NCBI GenBank assembly: GCA_022842935.1
Contig: JALHOP010000002.1
Coordinates: 372,001-436,000, forward strand
Source: Myxococcota bacterium
GTDB taxonomy: Bacteria; Myxococcota; XYA12-FULL-58-9; JALHOP01
DNA: 64,000 bases
Direction: 5' to 3'
Under the pieces are notes generated by a model that saw nothing but the letters and a program-made list of their open reading frames with translations, did no database searches and was not told the origin of the DNA. Below are positions 8,643 through 17,164 of the stretch, piece by piece (position 1 is the first letter of the stretch; every line of letters starts with the position of its first letter). Position numbers and translations under genes: made by a program.

Positions 8643-10243
8643 AGCTCCACCTCACGACGTTGAACGAACGTTTCGTCTGCGACTAAAGCGCGCACGATGT
8701 CAGCGAACTCCATGCCTCCGCCTTGCAGGGCTTCACCAAGCACCGAGGCGAGCGGTCGATCGGCGGCGCGCAAACGGCGGCCAAGCGCGTACGTGTAGAC
8801 GTACTTGGCGACACAGGTCTCGAGCTCCCCTGAGTCGAGCACGAGGCTTGCGAGCTCAGCAGGGCCACTGAAGGCTCCGATCTCATCCACCGCGCCCACT
8901 CCCGAGATTGGACACTCGGGTCGGTCGAGGTCGTGGGTGCGAAACCGCCCCTGGCTGTCGTAACTTTCCAGGCCGAAGCCGACGGGGTCGGTGAGCACAT
9001 GGCACACCGCGCAGCTCCCTGTGCGATGCATTTCGTAGCGCTCGGTTTTGCACGCGTCGGGCGACGCGCCCTGTGGCGGCTGATCGACGTTCACGTCGGG
9101 CGGGGGCGGAGGGATCTCCTGGCAAAACAGGCGGCTGCGAATATAGATGCCCCGGCGCGTGGGGCTCGTATCACCGTTCTTCGCGCCGTAGGCGAGGACC
9201 GACGCGTGAGACAAGATGCCGCGCCGCTGCGGCGTGGGGTAAGTGACCCAAGCGCCCGATGCCGTCGCGGGTGCAGGCAGCCCGTAGTGGGCTGCAAGCG
9301 TGTTGTCGAGCCAGGTGCGCGCGCTGGAGAATAGCTCGCGGTAGTCATGTCCGTCGTCGACGGCGGCGGCGACCAGCGCGTCAGACTCTGCGCGCATCGC
9401 CGTGCTCAGTGCGTCGGTTTCGCCAAAACGGGCGTAGCCGAGCCACATGGCGTGAAAGCGCTGCCAGTGAGCCACGGCGCGCGGCGTCGCGAGCAGTCGG
9501 TCAGTCTCCGCGATGCGCGCTGCCGCGGACAACAGCGTGCTCTTTTCAGCCGCCTCGAGCAGAGCGTCGTCCGGCGTCGAACCGGTAACGAGGTAAGCGA
9601 TCCGCGTCGCGATCTCGTAGCTCGACAGGGTCGCGATGTCGTTACCAGGAAGCGTGATGCCCGGCTCGAAGCGGTAGAGCATCGCAGGGTGGCTCAGCAA
9701 GGCGCGCAGGACGAGCTCGGCACCCGAGTCAAACGACGCCTCGTCGATACTGAAGCTCTGCAGAGCCATGAAGGCCGTCTTCTCGTCCGGGCTCAGCGGA
9801 CGGCGCAGCGCGCGGCGGCCGAATCCTTCGACCAATGAGGTGAAACATGCCGTGTCAGCGGGACCCTTCGCTGCGCAGCCGTACACGCGTCGCTTCACAG
9901 TGGCGTTGGCCATCACCCAGGCCGCGACACTCTCGGCGACGAGGTCCGCCCCTTCGATGACCACTGGGGTGACGTGCTGGAGCTCGATGTCGTTGTCGAA
10001 GGGCACGCCCTCGTCGACCGCGAAGTAAGCGATCGGGACCGGCACCGCTGGGTCGATGAGATCGCGCAGCGTCTGCGTGTACTCGGCGCGGGTCAGGCGA
10101 CGCGCTTCGAGACGCGCGACGGTGACGACGCCGGTATCGATGTCGTCGGGGTCGACTCCACGCTCGTCGCCATCGCGCGAGTCTCCAATGAGCCCCACAC
10201 AGGCGCTGCTGCAGGCGAGAAATAGAATGACAACACAACGCAT
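8639..10243 (-). CDS. DUF1592/DUF1588-type lipoprotein with CxxCH
   Basis: 534-residue protein; ATG at 10241-10243 preceded by a perfect GGAGG about seven bases upstream. The N-terminus is a lipoprotein-like signal (MRCVVILFLACSSAC). It then runs through the DUF1587/1595/1592/1588/1585 series: LEARRLTRAEYTQTLRDLI, the HWQRFHAMWLGY stretch, RGILSHASVLAYGAKNG, then CAVCH followed by DPVGFGLESYDSQGRFR. The CxxCH suggests covalent haem. It is translationally coupled to the Tat-exported DUF1552 gene, and the two probably act together in the periplasm or at the surface. The family is widespread but undescribed at reaction level. A longer upstream in-frame start exists but runs through a terminator hairpin and has no ribosome site. 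Confidence 0.87.
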   Translation of the reverse strand: MRCVVILFLACSSACVGLIGDSRDGDERGVDPDDIDTGVVTVARLEARRLTRAEYTQTLRDLIDPAVPVPIAYFAVDEGVPFDNDIELQHVTPVVIEGADLVAESVAAWVMANATVKRRVYGCAAKGPADTACFTSLVEGFGRRALRRPLSPDEKTAFMALQSFSIDEASFDSGAELVLRALLSHPAMLYRFEPGITLPGNDIATLSSYEIATRIAYLVTGSTPDDALLEAAEKSTLLSAAARIAETDRLLATPRAVAHWQRFHAMWLGYARFGETDALSTAMRAESDALVAAAVDDGHDYRELFSSARTWLDNTLAAHYGLPAPATASGAWVTYPTPQRRGILSHASVLAYGAKNGDTSPTRRGIYIRSRLFCQEIPPPPPDVNVDQPPQGASPDACKTERYEMHRTGSCAVCHVLTDPVGFGLESYDSQGRFRTHDLDRPECPISGVGAVDEIGAFSGPAELASLVLDSGELETCVAKYVYTYALGRRLRAADRPLASVLGEALQGGGMEFADIVRALVADETFVQRREVEL

Positions 10244-10315
10244 GCGTCGACCTCCGGCGCTCCCGCAATTACACGAAACGTGCCACGCGCAGGACCAGCC
10301 ATTTACGAACACAAA

Positions 10316-10345
10316 CAGGGGCTTACCCTTCTGAGCTAAGCCCTG
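10316..10345 (-). terminator. Hairpin terminator after the 10462-11817 gene
   Basis: Arms CAGGGGCTTA (10316-10325) and TAAGCCCTG (10337-10345) pair over nine bases with one bulged G and an 11-base loop. Read on the minus strand it is followed by TTTGTGTT, a weak U-tract, 117 bases after the stop of the upstream gene and before the DUF1592 start. Confidence 0.5.
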
Positions 10346-10461
10346 CTTCCCGCTTGCCAAGGCGGACGATGCTGTGGACTGTCCCCAGAAGCCCGGGACG
10401 ATTTGTCCTGCTTGGTACGCGTCCTACGGAACTGCTCCGGTAGCATGTGCGCTGTTGGCGA

Positions 10462-11817
10462 TCAGCGGTGGCGTGACACGATCGTGTCGCGCGAGTGGCG
10501 GACCACGCGCCTTGCGAGCTCGAGGTAGGAGCGCCGCACTTCGGAGACCTCGTCATCCGTGAGGTCGAGCTCCTCGAGAGGTCTCGACGATTGGTTGAGT
10601 ATCCGCGTCAGTTCGGCGTCCGCGAAGGGCGCCCGGCGCTCGGCGCCCGCAGAGCGTCGGGCGGCATTGATGTCGCGGACGAGTCCCACCAGGTAGTTTG
10701 CCGTCAGATGGTACTGGTGGTCTGGGTCCCTGCGTTCGGCGCGCATCAGCAGGAGCCGATTGATTTCCGACGTATCGACCTGAATGGAAACTGCGTCAGA
10801 CCCGAGCTCGTTCGGCTGGATGTTCGTACGTACCTGCAGGCCATACGGCCACTCGAAGTCATCGTAGTGCGAGGGTCGGTCCAGTCGCTCACGCTCGAAC
10901 GCGCGGACCTCCTCGGAGGTCGCATTCGGGCGAGCCTCGCGGAAGGCAGCAAGCTGATGCTCGTAGAAGCTGCTGTGGAACAGCTCGTTGTGAACGGTCG
11001 AGAGGGGCTCACCGGGGTTTACGAAAGCGAATCCATTCAAGTCGGTGCCGACACGATTGGCGCCCATGGGGCGGCCAAGCTCCGTGTAGGTGCGAGGCGC
11101 GAGAACCGACCCCGGGCCGTCGGGAAAGAGCGTACGGAGCGCCGGAATCAAGCTGGGATCGACGGTGCGCAGCTTTCCGAGCCCGCGAAATCTCTCGGCA
11201 CCCGCAACAAGGGCGGCGCGGATCGCGAGTAGGCGTTCGGTGTCGAGCGGCAAGGGATCGCGAAAGACGCGGACCATCGGCGCTGTTCCAACATCGTGTA
11301 TCTCAACTTCATGGCGGATAGGGTCGTACCTGAGAGACGCTGGGTCGCCGACGCCGCGGCGCTGTCGTGCCGTGGCAAATAGCAGGGTGACCCGACCATC
11401 TGAGCTCACCCGGCCCCCGCGAATGGAGACGCCAGCTGGGACGTTCCAGATCACCTGGGCCCGCCCGCCGTAGGTGTGCGACAGGCTGATATGCCCCGAG
11501 AGGGGGTCGGTGTTGAAGACGAGCCCCGCCCGGGCCATTGCGTCGCGCACGCGCGTTGGCAGGCGATCGAGTCCTTGCAGTCCCCTTGCGACTGGGTTGC
11601 GCGTCGACACCGAGCTGCCCGGGGGTCTCGGGAGCACGTCTTGGGTCGCTAGGTTGACTGGGTTTTCGGTGACGCGTCGGCGAGTCAATGGGACGATGCG
11701 ATCGCTAACGTCGACTGCGGTCAACATGGTGACCGGCTCCACCGCGCAGCGGCCGTCGGAGGCCAGCAAGCGCGCGGTGTCGGGTGGCTGTGGCGCGACG
11801 AGCTTGAATGAAACCAT
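10462..11817 (-). CDS. Hypothetical protein with a HNELFH motif
   Basis: 451 aa with no signal peptide or membrane segment. I do not recognise the family. The N-terminal 80 residues look unstructured. The centre has beta-rich repeats (GRAQVIWNVPAGVSIRGGRV, GRVTLLFATARQ), and a helical part carries the sequence STVHNELFHSSFYEHQ with nearby acidic residues (DDFEWPYG). HNELFH resembles a HExxH zinc-site but lacks the exact spacing, so a peptidase call would be a guess. The gene stands alone on its strand, with strong hairpins on both sides (10316-10345 and 12011-12045), so it is probably transcribed by itself. Codon use looks native. It belongs stylistically with the other orphan proteins in this window (34324-37014 and 54057-55471). 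Confidence 0.7.
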   Translation of the reverse strand: MVSFKLVAPQPPDTARLLASDGRCAVEPVTMLTAVDVSDRIVPLTRRRVTENPVNLATQDVLPRPPGSSVSTRNPVARGLQGLDRLPTRVRDAMARAGLVFNTDPLSGHISLSHTYGGRAQVIWNVPAGVSIRGGRVSSDGRVTLLFATARQRRGVGDPASLRYDPIRHEVEIHDVGTAPMVRVFRDPLPLDTERLLAIRAALVAGAERFRGLGKLRTVDPSLIPALRTLFPDGPGSVLAPRTYTELGRPMGANRVGTDLNGFAFVNPGEPLSTVHNELFHSSFYEHQLAAFREARPNATSEEVRAFERERLDRPSHYDDFEWPYGLQVRTNIQPNELGSDAVSIQVDTSEINRLLLMRAERRDPDHQYHLTANYLVGLVRDINAARRSAGAERRAPFADAELTRILNQSSRPLEELDLTDDEVSEVRRSYLELARRVVRHSRDTIVSRHR

Positions 11818-12010
11818 TTGTTATCGGTGGGCGAGACGCCCGCGTTGAGCAAAAGAAGTTATCGCGAGCAGTGACGCGGTGTCGCTAGAAACGCGCCGTG
11901 GGGCTCTTGTGCCGCAGCTTGCCCAAAATCACGCTGCGGGAGTCCCTTTTGGCGTGTCTTCGCACGGGCGTCTGCTCCGGAGCGGGCTGTGGCGCGCCGG
12001 AGCGACTGGT

Positions 12011-12045
12011 CGCTCACGGGCGCTTTTTCGGCCAACCCGTGAGCG
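12011..12045. terminator. Strong hairpin downstream of the carbonic anhydrase gene
   Basis: A perfect 10-bp stem, CGCTCACGGG (12011-12020) with CCCGTGAGCG (12036-12045), and a 15-base loop. It begins 17 bases after the carbonic anhydrase stop (minus strand). There is no U-tract on either side, so it is either a factor-assisted terminator or an mRNA-stabilising 3' structure. Confidence 0.5.
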
Positions 12046-12061
12046 GGGCCCAGCAACCCTG

Positions 12062-12556
12062 CTAGACGCGAATCTCCCGTAGCTTGCCACTACGCACGTC
12101 GTAAACGAAGCCGCGCACGGGTACGTCTTGGCGGACGATCGGCGAGCTCCTGTAGATGGCAATGTCGTCGCGCACAGATTGATCGAGGTCACGGAACGCC
12201 AGGAAGCTGATATTGTCGGCATCCGCGTTCAGGCCCTCCCGCAACTTCGTGCGCAGCTGGGCATCCGTGAACGTCAGCATCCCACAATCGGTGTGGTGAA
12301 TGATCGCCACCTCTTGCGTGCCGAGGAGCTGCTGACTGATCGCGATACTGCGCAGCGCCTCGACCAAGCGGCCGCCAGCGTTGCGAATGACGTGCGCGTC
12401 ACCTTCCTCTAGCCCGAGGGCCTTGGCCGGGTCGATCCGGGCGTCCATGCACACCACGATTGCTATCTTGCGTTTTGGCGGCAGGGGTAGCTCCCCCTTC
12501 TTGAATTCCTTGGCGTAGCTATCGTTAGCGTCAACCAACTCATCGATAACTGACAT
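12062..12556 (-). CDS. Beta-class carbonic anhydrase
   Basis: Zinc enzyme interconverting CO2 and bicarbonate. The 164-residue protein shows the complete beta-class active site: CMDAR (36-40; zinc-ligand Cys36 with the Asp38/Arg40 dyad) and HTDC (88-91; zinc-ligand His88 and Cys91). The short length and GEGDAHVIRNAGG-like segment match the compact mycobacterial Rv1284-type subfamily rather than the longer CynT/Can proteins. It stands alone. Its AGGAG ribosome-binding site lies in the 3' arm of a hairpin (12558-12592), so translation may be controlled by RNA structure. A role in supplying bicarbonate for carboxylations or pH balance is inferred from the family. Confidence 0.93.
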   Translation of the reverse strand: MSVIDELVDANDSYAKEFKKGELPLPPKRKIAIVVCMDARIDPAKALGLEEGDAHVIRNAGGRLVEALRSIAISQQLLGTQEVAIIHHTDCGMLTFTDAQLRTKLREGLNADADNISFLAFRDLDQSVRDDIAIYRSSPIVRQDVPVRGFVYDVRSGKLREIRV

Positions 12557-12557
12557 G

Positions 12558-12592
12558 GATCTCTCCTCGTTCAGCCGAACGACCGAGAGATC
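12558..12592 (-). promoter_or_regulatory. Hairpin covering the carbonic anhydrase ribosome site
   Basis: Outer arms GATCTCTC (12558-12565, plus strand) and GAGAGATC (12585-12592) form 8 bp. An inner stem CGTTC/GAACG (12568-12572 with 12577-12581) closes over the loop AGCC. In the mRNA the AGGAGAG Shine-Dalgarno just before the ATG is the 3' arm, so it would be paired when the hairpin forms. The structure is seen directly; regulation by it is inference. Confidence 0.55.
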
Positions 12593-12604
12593 TCACGCGA
12601 GAGC

Positions 12605-12626
12605 CCACGGCCGAAAACGGCGGTGG
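12605..12626 (+). terminator. GAAAAC-loop hairpin followed by CTTTCT
   Basis: CCAC-G-GCCG (12605-12613) pairs with CGGC-G-GTGG (12618-12626), one G-G mismatch, loop AAAA. On the plus strand it is followed by CTTTCT, resembling an intrinsic terminator, but no plus-strand gene ends here. It might protect the fructosamine kinase/carbonic anhydrase interval from antisense reading. Confidence 0.3.
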
Positions 12627-12819
12627 CTTTCTCGCACAGCGCATACCGGTCAGGCCTGAAGCACGCCCGGTGAACGCCGCGAAACCACCGCGACGACAGA
12701 GCGACAACAACAAGCGAGGCCAGACGTCAGCTGCATATTCTCCGAGAACGGTAGCCGACATGACGCAGCCCGGCAAACAAATGTGCGTGCCTTCGTACTG
12801 CGTGCGCGAAGATGGTCTC

Positions 12820-13674
12820 TTAGACGTAGCCCTTGGCGACCTCAACGGCGCTCGCCACGTAGCCGCCCCCGAAGAGGTTCACGTGCACGAGGAGCGGGTA
12901 GAGTTGGTAGAGCTTTACCCGATCTCTCCAGCCTGATCGCGGCGGCGCCGCTTCGTCGTACGCCGCGAAGACGCGTTCGCTGAATCCGCCGAAGAGCCGC
13001 ATCATCGCGAGGTCGATCTCACGGTCGCCGCCGTAGGCCGCAGGGTCGATGAGCACGGGGGCGCCACGCTCGTCCGTATGGACGTTGCCACCCCAAAGGT
13101 CACCGTGCAGGCGCGAAGCGCGGTCGAGGTCGCCAACAAGTGACTCCATCCGCTGAAGCAGACGGTCGAAGACTCTTCGGTCTTGCGACGAAAGCTGCGT
13201 ACCAGCTCGCGCGATGAGCGGCGCCAAGCGTTCGTCGCGGTAGAACTCGGCCCACCTCACGCGAGAGCGATTCGATTGCGGCAGAGTGCCGATGTAGTTG
13301 TCCACCGGCAGGCCGTACCCGTCAGCCCCAGCCCGATGCAGCGCCGCGAGTCCGCGGCCAAGACACACGTCGAAGTCATCTCGACGAACGGCGGAGCGGA
13401 TAAGCTCGAGCAGCAAGACGCGCTCGCCGACACCTATTACCTTCGGAACACGCAGCGCCCGCGCGTCAGCAAGCCAAGCGAGTCCCTCGGCCTCGCGCTG
13501 GAACATCATGCGCAGGGCGCGCTTGTTGGATTTGACGAACACTTCGCGACCGTCCGCTAAAGCGACAGCATGGGCATCGTTGATGTCGCCGCCATGCAGA
13601 CGCTCGGCGCGCACCACCCTCGCCCCTGCGAGCGCCGTGACCTCCTCTGCAACGACGCTATCGAGCAAGGCCAT
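12820..13674 (-). CDS. Fructosamine kinase family protein
   Basis: 284-residue kinase of the fructosamine-3-kinase/ketosamine kinase type. It phosphorylates sugar adducts on protein amines so that they come off spontaneously, a protein deglycation repair step. Diagnostic sequence: GGDINDAHAV near residue 28, the ATP-site lysine in VFVKSN (46-50), HGDLWGGN (190-197) with the catalytic aspartate, and LIDPAAYGG (208-216) with the metal-binding aspartate. The ATG start overlaps the 3' end of the phosphatase gene by 17 bases, so both are co-translated. In several bacteria this kinase lies beside a low-molecular-weight phosphatase, as here, suggesting a kinase-phosphatase pair acting on glycated substrates. 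The final codons carry one copy of a 26-nt repeat. Confidence 0.9.
   Translation of the reverse strand: MALLDSVVAEEVTALAGARVVRAERLHGGDINDAHAVALADGREVFVKSNKRALRMMFQREAEGLAWLADARALRVPKVIGVGERVLLLELIRSAVRRDDFDVCLGRGLAALHRAGADGYGLPVDNYIGTLPQSNRSRVRWAEFYRDERLAPLIARAGTQLSSQDRRVFDRLLQRMESLVGDLDRASRLHGDLWGGNVHTDERGAPVLIDPAAYGGDREIDLAMMRLFGGFSERVFAAYDEAAPPRSGWRDRVKLYQLYPLLVHVNLFGGGYVASAVEVAKGYV
12821..12847. repeat. Copy 2 of the 26-nt near-identical repeat
   Basis: Matches 1898-1925 in two blocks of 8 and 18 identical bases. On the minus strand it encodes the C-terminal VEVAKGYV of the fructosamine kinase, so this copy is probably the ancestral one and the other a transplanted fragment. Confidence 0.7.
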
Positions 13675-14143
13675 GTTTGCGCTTGAGATGTTCGAGCAAA
13701 CCTCTCGAGCCTGCTTCGACCAGGTCGTAGACGTTCTCGAAGCCATCAGGACCGCCGGCGTACGGGTCGGGCACCGACGAACCCTTGGGGCTTCCAGAAT
13801 CGAAGTCGCGCAGGAGATGGATCTTGCCGCGGTCGGCGTCACTCTTGGCGAGCTGCTGCAGATTGCGCTGGTTCTGAGCGTCCATGGCGACGGCGTAGTC
13901 GCATTCCGCGAAACTCCCGTCGGTGAACTGGCGGGCACGACTCGTGAGCTTCACACCGCGACGGGCGGCGGTCGCGGCGCTGCGCGGGTCGGGCTCTTCG
14001 CCGACGTGCCAGGCCCCCGTGCCCGCGCTCCAGACATGAATGGCGGAGCCCAGCCCCTCGCGCTCGACGAGGTCACGCATGACCCCTTCGGCGGTGGGGG
14101 AGCGACAGATATTACCCAGGCAAACGAAACAAACGCGGATCAT
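13658..14143 (-). CDS. Low-molecular-weight protein phosphatase
   Basis: 161-residue phosphatase with the P-loop CLGNICRS (8-15; nucleophile Cys8, Arg14) and the general-acid loop DPYAGG (126-131). These are the hallmarks of the low-molecular-weight tyrosine phosphatase family, which also includes enzymes acting on phosphorylated sugars. Length is typical. It overlaps the helicase stop (ATGA at 14140-14143) and, at its 3' end, the fructosamine kinase start, so three genes are translationally linked. The pairing with fructosamine kinase suggests removal of the phosphate or repair of phosphorylated glycation products as an alternative to protein-tyrosine dephosphorylation; sequence alone cannot decide. 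Confidence 0.92.
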   Translation of the reverse strand: MIRVCFVCLGNICRSPTAEGVMRDLVEREGLGSAIHVWSAGTGAWHVGEEPDPRSAATAARRGVKLTSRARQFTDGSFAECDYAVAMDAQNQRNLQQLAKSDADRGKIHLLRDFDSGSPKGSSVPDPYAGGPDGFENVYDLVEAGSRGLLEHLKRKHGLAR

Positions 14144-17121
14144 TCGCGTAGTAGGTCCAGCAGGTCGTCGCGCGTCAAGCGCAAGGCCGCGTCACCGCCA
14201 CCCAGGGCTGCGTCCGCGAGGCTACGTTTGCGCGATTGCAGCTCGAGCATGCGCTCTTCCACCGTGTCTTTGGCGACCAGCCGATAGACCATCACCGGCT
14301 TGTCCTGACCGATGCGGTGTGCGCGATCGGCGGCTTGGTCTTCGACCGCAGGGTTCCACCACGGATCGAGCAGGAACACGTGATCGGCTGCCGTCAGGTT
14401 CAAGCCCGTGCCGCCCGCTTTGAGCGACACCAGCATGATCGGCGGCCCATCGGGATTCTGGAACTCTTTGACGACGGCACCGCGGTCGGCAGTCGAGCCG
14501 TCGAGCCGAGTGAACGGCAGCAGCGCATCCTTGAGCGGGGTCTCCACCAGGTCGAGCAGACTCGTCCACTGCGAAAAGACGAGCGCCTTGTGACCGTCGG
14601 CCACCGCTTCGTCGAGCTTCTCGAGCAGCAGCTCGACCTTCGACGAGTGGAGAACGGCTTCGCCGCCCGGCACCAACGCAGCGTGCGAAGCAACCTGGCG
14701 CAAGCGCAACAATGCCTCGAGTGCCTGCATGACGTTGCCCTGGCCGGCGGTGAGCTTGTCGACGACGTCGCGCATACTGGCGGCACGAATGACGTCGTAA
14801 ATGGCCCGCTCGGCCTCGGACAGCTCGCAGCGCAGGGTCACCTCGGTGCGCGGCGGTAGCTCTGGCGCGACCTCCCGCTTCAAGCGGCGCAACACGAACG
14901 GCGACACGCGCTCACGCAGGTGCTCCGCGGCACCAGGCTCAGCACGCTCGATGGGCTTGGCGAAGCGCTCGTCGAAGTCCTTGCGACTCCCGAGGAGGCC
15001 GGGGTTCACGAAGTGCATCTGACTCCAGAGCTCTTCGAGGCGGTTTTCCACGGGAGTGCCGGAGAGCGTGATGCGGAAGTCGCCCTTCAAGGCATACGCG
15101 GCGCGCGTCGTCTGACTGTCGGGGTTCTTGATGGCCTGCGCTTCGTCGAGGACGATGGTGTCGAAGTGCTGGGCCGCAAGCTCCGCGATGTCGAGACGCA
15201 AGATGGCGTAGCTCGTCAGCACCACGTCGAGGTCACGGGCGAGCGAGCGTGTCGGTCCGTAGTACATGCCGACGCGGAGATTCGGGCGAAAGCGCGTCAG
15301 CTCGGCGTGCCAGTTGAACAACACGCTTGTCGGCGCAATGACGAGCGAGCGGCCGGAGAGCGCGGTGATCGCCTGCACGGTTTTGCCGAGACCCATGTCG
15401 TCCGCGAGGATGCCGCCTAGCCCAGCCCCCCGAAGGAAGGTAAGCCAGTCGACGCCGCGCTGCTGATAGGAGCGCAGCTCAGCGGTGAGCCCCTCGGGTA
15501 GATTGGCTTTGGGGATGGTGGTGAAGCCGGTCACCAGAGCCGAGAGCTTCGCGAAGCCTGGCGGATCGGGCTCCCCGAGATCAGACGCGAGCTTCTTGAG
15601 ATCGAACAATCCGGCGGTCGCGATGGTGCCATCGTCGGCGCGCGCCGCGAGCACATCGAGCAGGCGTTCGCCGTGTTTGCCGAGAAAGTCGACCGGCAGC
15701 GGCGCAACGCCACCGGAGAGCAGAGGCACGAGAGGCTCGCCACGGCGGAAGGCATCGAGCACCGCCTTGGGGTCGGCCGCGCTCACGGTCCCATCGATGT
15801 CAGTGGTGAGAAACGAGAGATCGAGCTTGTTCCCCTGAATAGCGACCTTCGCGGTAAGGCCAGGCAACAGGCGAAAGTCGCGCGCCGCCCCACCAGCTGC
15901 TTCATCGGACCAGTCGGCGAGCTTGCGGGCGAAGGCGACGGCCTCGTTTAACGGTACGCTGTGGCGGACACCCGGCAACAGCTTGAGCTCGCTCGCAAGC
16001 CTCACCACCAGCTTACGCTCGGCCGCCTGATCACGCACGGGCACAGAGCCCTGCAAATGAACCAGTTTGTCTCCGTCGATGCGCGCTGTCGGAGGATCCC
16101 CGTAGACCAGCGTCGCTAAAACGGACAACGTCGTATCCTCACGGTTGGTGACGATTTGAATGCGAGGCTTCGCCTTTTCTGCCTTGGGAAGACTCTTGGT
16201 GAGGTCGAGGATAGCGACGCTGCGTGCAAGGCGAGGCAACAGCCCTGTGACGAGGTCGGGGATCTCGTGCTTGCGGAAGATCTTGCCACGCCGAAGGTCC
16301 GCAACGTCTTTCGCGCTCACCTTGGCCTCGTCGAACGGCCGCAGCGTCTCGTCTTCTAGGACGACGCCGTTGACGAACACTGCGCGCACGCCGGGATCCT
16401 GCTCGATGCTCACACGCACACCTTCGGGGACATCTTCGAGCCGCGCACGCATGCCAGCGGTCGGCTCACCCGTGGTCACCGGTCGACCATCGAGGGTGAG
16501 GTCGGGCGCGTCCCGGAGCGCCGCGAGAAGCTTCGCCATGAGCTCGCGCGTCAAGATGCCCCGCGGGGTCGAGCCGAGGAGCACCTCGATGTCGAGGTCC
16601 TGCTGTGTTGCGATGAACGGCTTGCTGCGGTCGTAGGAGAGCATCGCCAGCGTGTTGGTGAGCGCTACTTCGTTGCGACCGGTTACCATGACCCGGTCGA
16701 ATGCGAGTCCCTTGCCGCTCGTGAAGCGGTAGCCGATGTAGCCCGTTGTTTGCTCGCTCTTTGGGGCGAAGAGCGACTCACCCTTCTCCTCCGCCTGCTT
16801 GACCGCGATGACGGCGGCCGCGACGTGAATGCAAGCGGCCGCGGCGCTCGGACATTCGCACGACCACTCGGCGTCGTCGGGGAACAACGTAACGAGAGGC
16901 GCGACCATGCCGCCCTGCATGGAAACGCGTAGATCGAGCTCTCTGCCCTGGGCCCGCTCGCCAATGACGGCTCCCTGGCGAACGAGCTCGACCCCACGTG
17001 ACCAGATCGCCGGCGGGCAAGCTTTGCGAACCGCCACGAAGGTAGCGTCAATCACGTACGGCCCTCGGCTGCTGAAAGGCCGTTGGGCGAAACCACGAAT
17101 GAGGAGCGCATCCGATTGCAC
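14140..17121 (-). CDS. SWIM-domain SNF2 helicase/ATPase
   Basis: 993-residue DNA translocase. The N-terminus has a SWIM zinc finger (Cys88, Cys90, Cys97, His99 in WSCECPSAAAACIHV). A long beta-rich middle follows, then the SNF2 ATPase: Walker A DDMGLGKT, Walker B/DEAQ (LDEAQAIKNP), SGTPVENR, and the helicase C motifs KAGGTGLNLT and DQAADRAHRIGQ. This is the bacterial HepA/RapA-like SNF2 class with a SWIM finger, common in myxobacteria. The role is probably remodelling nucleic-acid/protein complexes during transcription or repair, which is inferred. It is the first gene of the unit that continues into the phosphatase and fructosamine kinase. Its start is 43 bases from the divergent serA gene. 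Confidence 0.92.
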   Translation of the reverse strand: MQSDALLIRGFAQRPFSSRGPYVIDATFVAVRKACPPAIWSRGVELVRQGAVIGERAQGRELDLRVSMQGGMVAPLVTLFPDDAEWSCECPSAAAACIHVAAAVIAVKQAEEKGESLFAPKSEQTTGYIGYRFTSGKGLAFDRVMVTGRNEVALTNTLAMLSYDRSKPFIATQQDLDIEVLLGSTPRGILTRELMAKLLAALRDAPDLTLDGRPVTTGEPTAGMRARLEDVPEGVRVSIEQDPGVRAVFVNGVVLEDETLRPFDEAKVSAKDVADLRRGKIFRKHEIPDLVTGLLPRLARSVAILDLTKSLPKAEKAKPRIQIVTNREDTTLSVLATLVYGDPPTARIDGDKLVHLQGSVPVRDQAAERKLVVRLASELKLLPGVRHSVPLNEAVAFARKLADWSDEAAGGAARDFRLLPGLTAKVAIQGNKLDLSFLTTDIDGTVSAADPKAVLDAFRRGEPLVPLLSGGVAPLPVDFLGKHGERLLDVLAARADDGTIATAGLFDLKKLASDLGEPDPPGFAKLSALVTGFTTIPKANLPEGLTAELRSYQQRGVDWLTFLRGAGLGGILADDMGLGKTVQAITALSGRSLVIAPTSVLFNWHAELTRFRPNLRVGMYYGPTRSLARDLDVVLTSYAILRLDIAELAAQHFDTIVLDEAQAIKNPDSQTTRAAYALKGDFRITLSGTPVENRLEELWSQMHFVNPGLLGSRKDFDERFAKPIERAEPGAAEHLRERVSPFVLRRLKREVAPELPPRTEVTLRCELSEAERAIYDVIRAASMRDVVDKLTAGQGNVMQALEALLRLRQVASHAALVPGGEAVLHSSKVELLLEKLDEAVADGHKALVFSQWTSLLDLVETPLKDALLPFTRLDGSTADRGAVVKEFQNPDGPPIMLVSLKAGGTGLNLTAADHVFLLDPWWNPAVEDQAADRAHRIGQDKPVMVYRLVAKDTVEERMLELQSRKRSLADAALGGGDAALRLTRDDLLDLLRE

Positions 17122-17164
17122 CTCTAACGCCGTCCGCGTCGATGTGCTAGGGCTTCCGGCCGTT

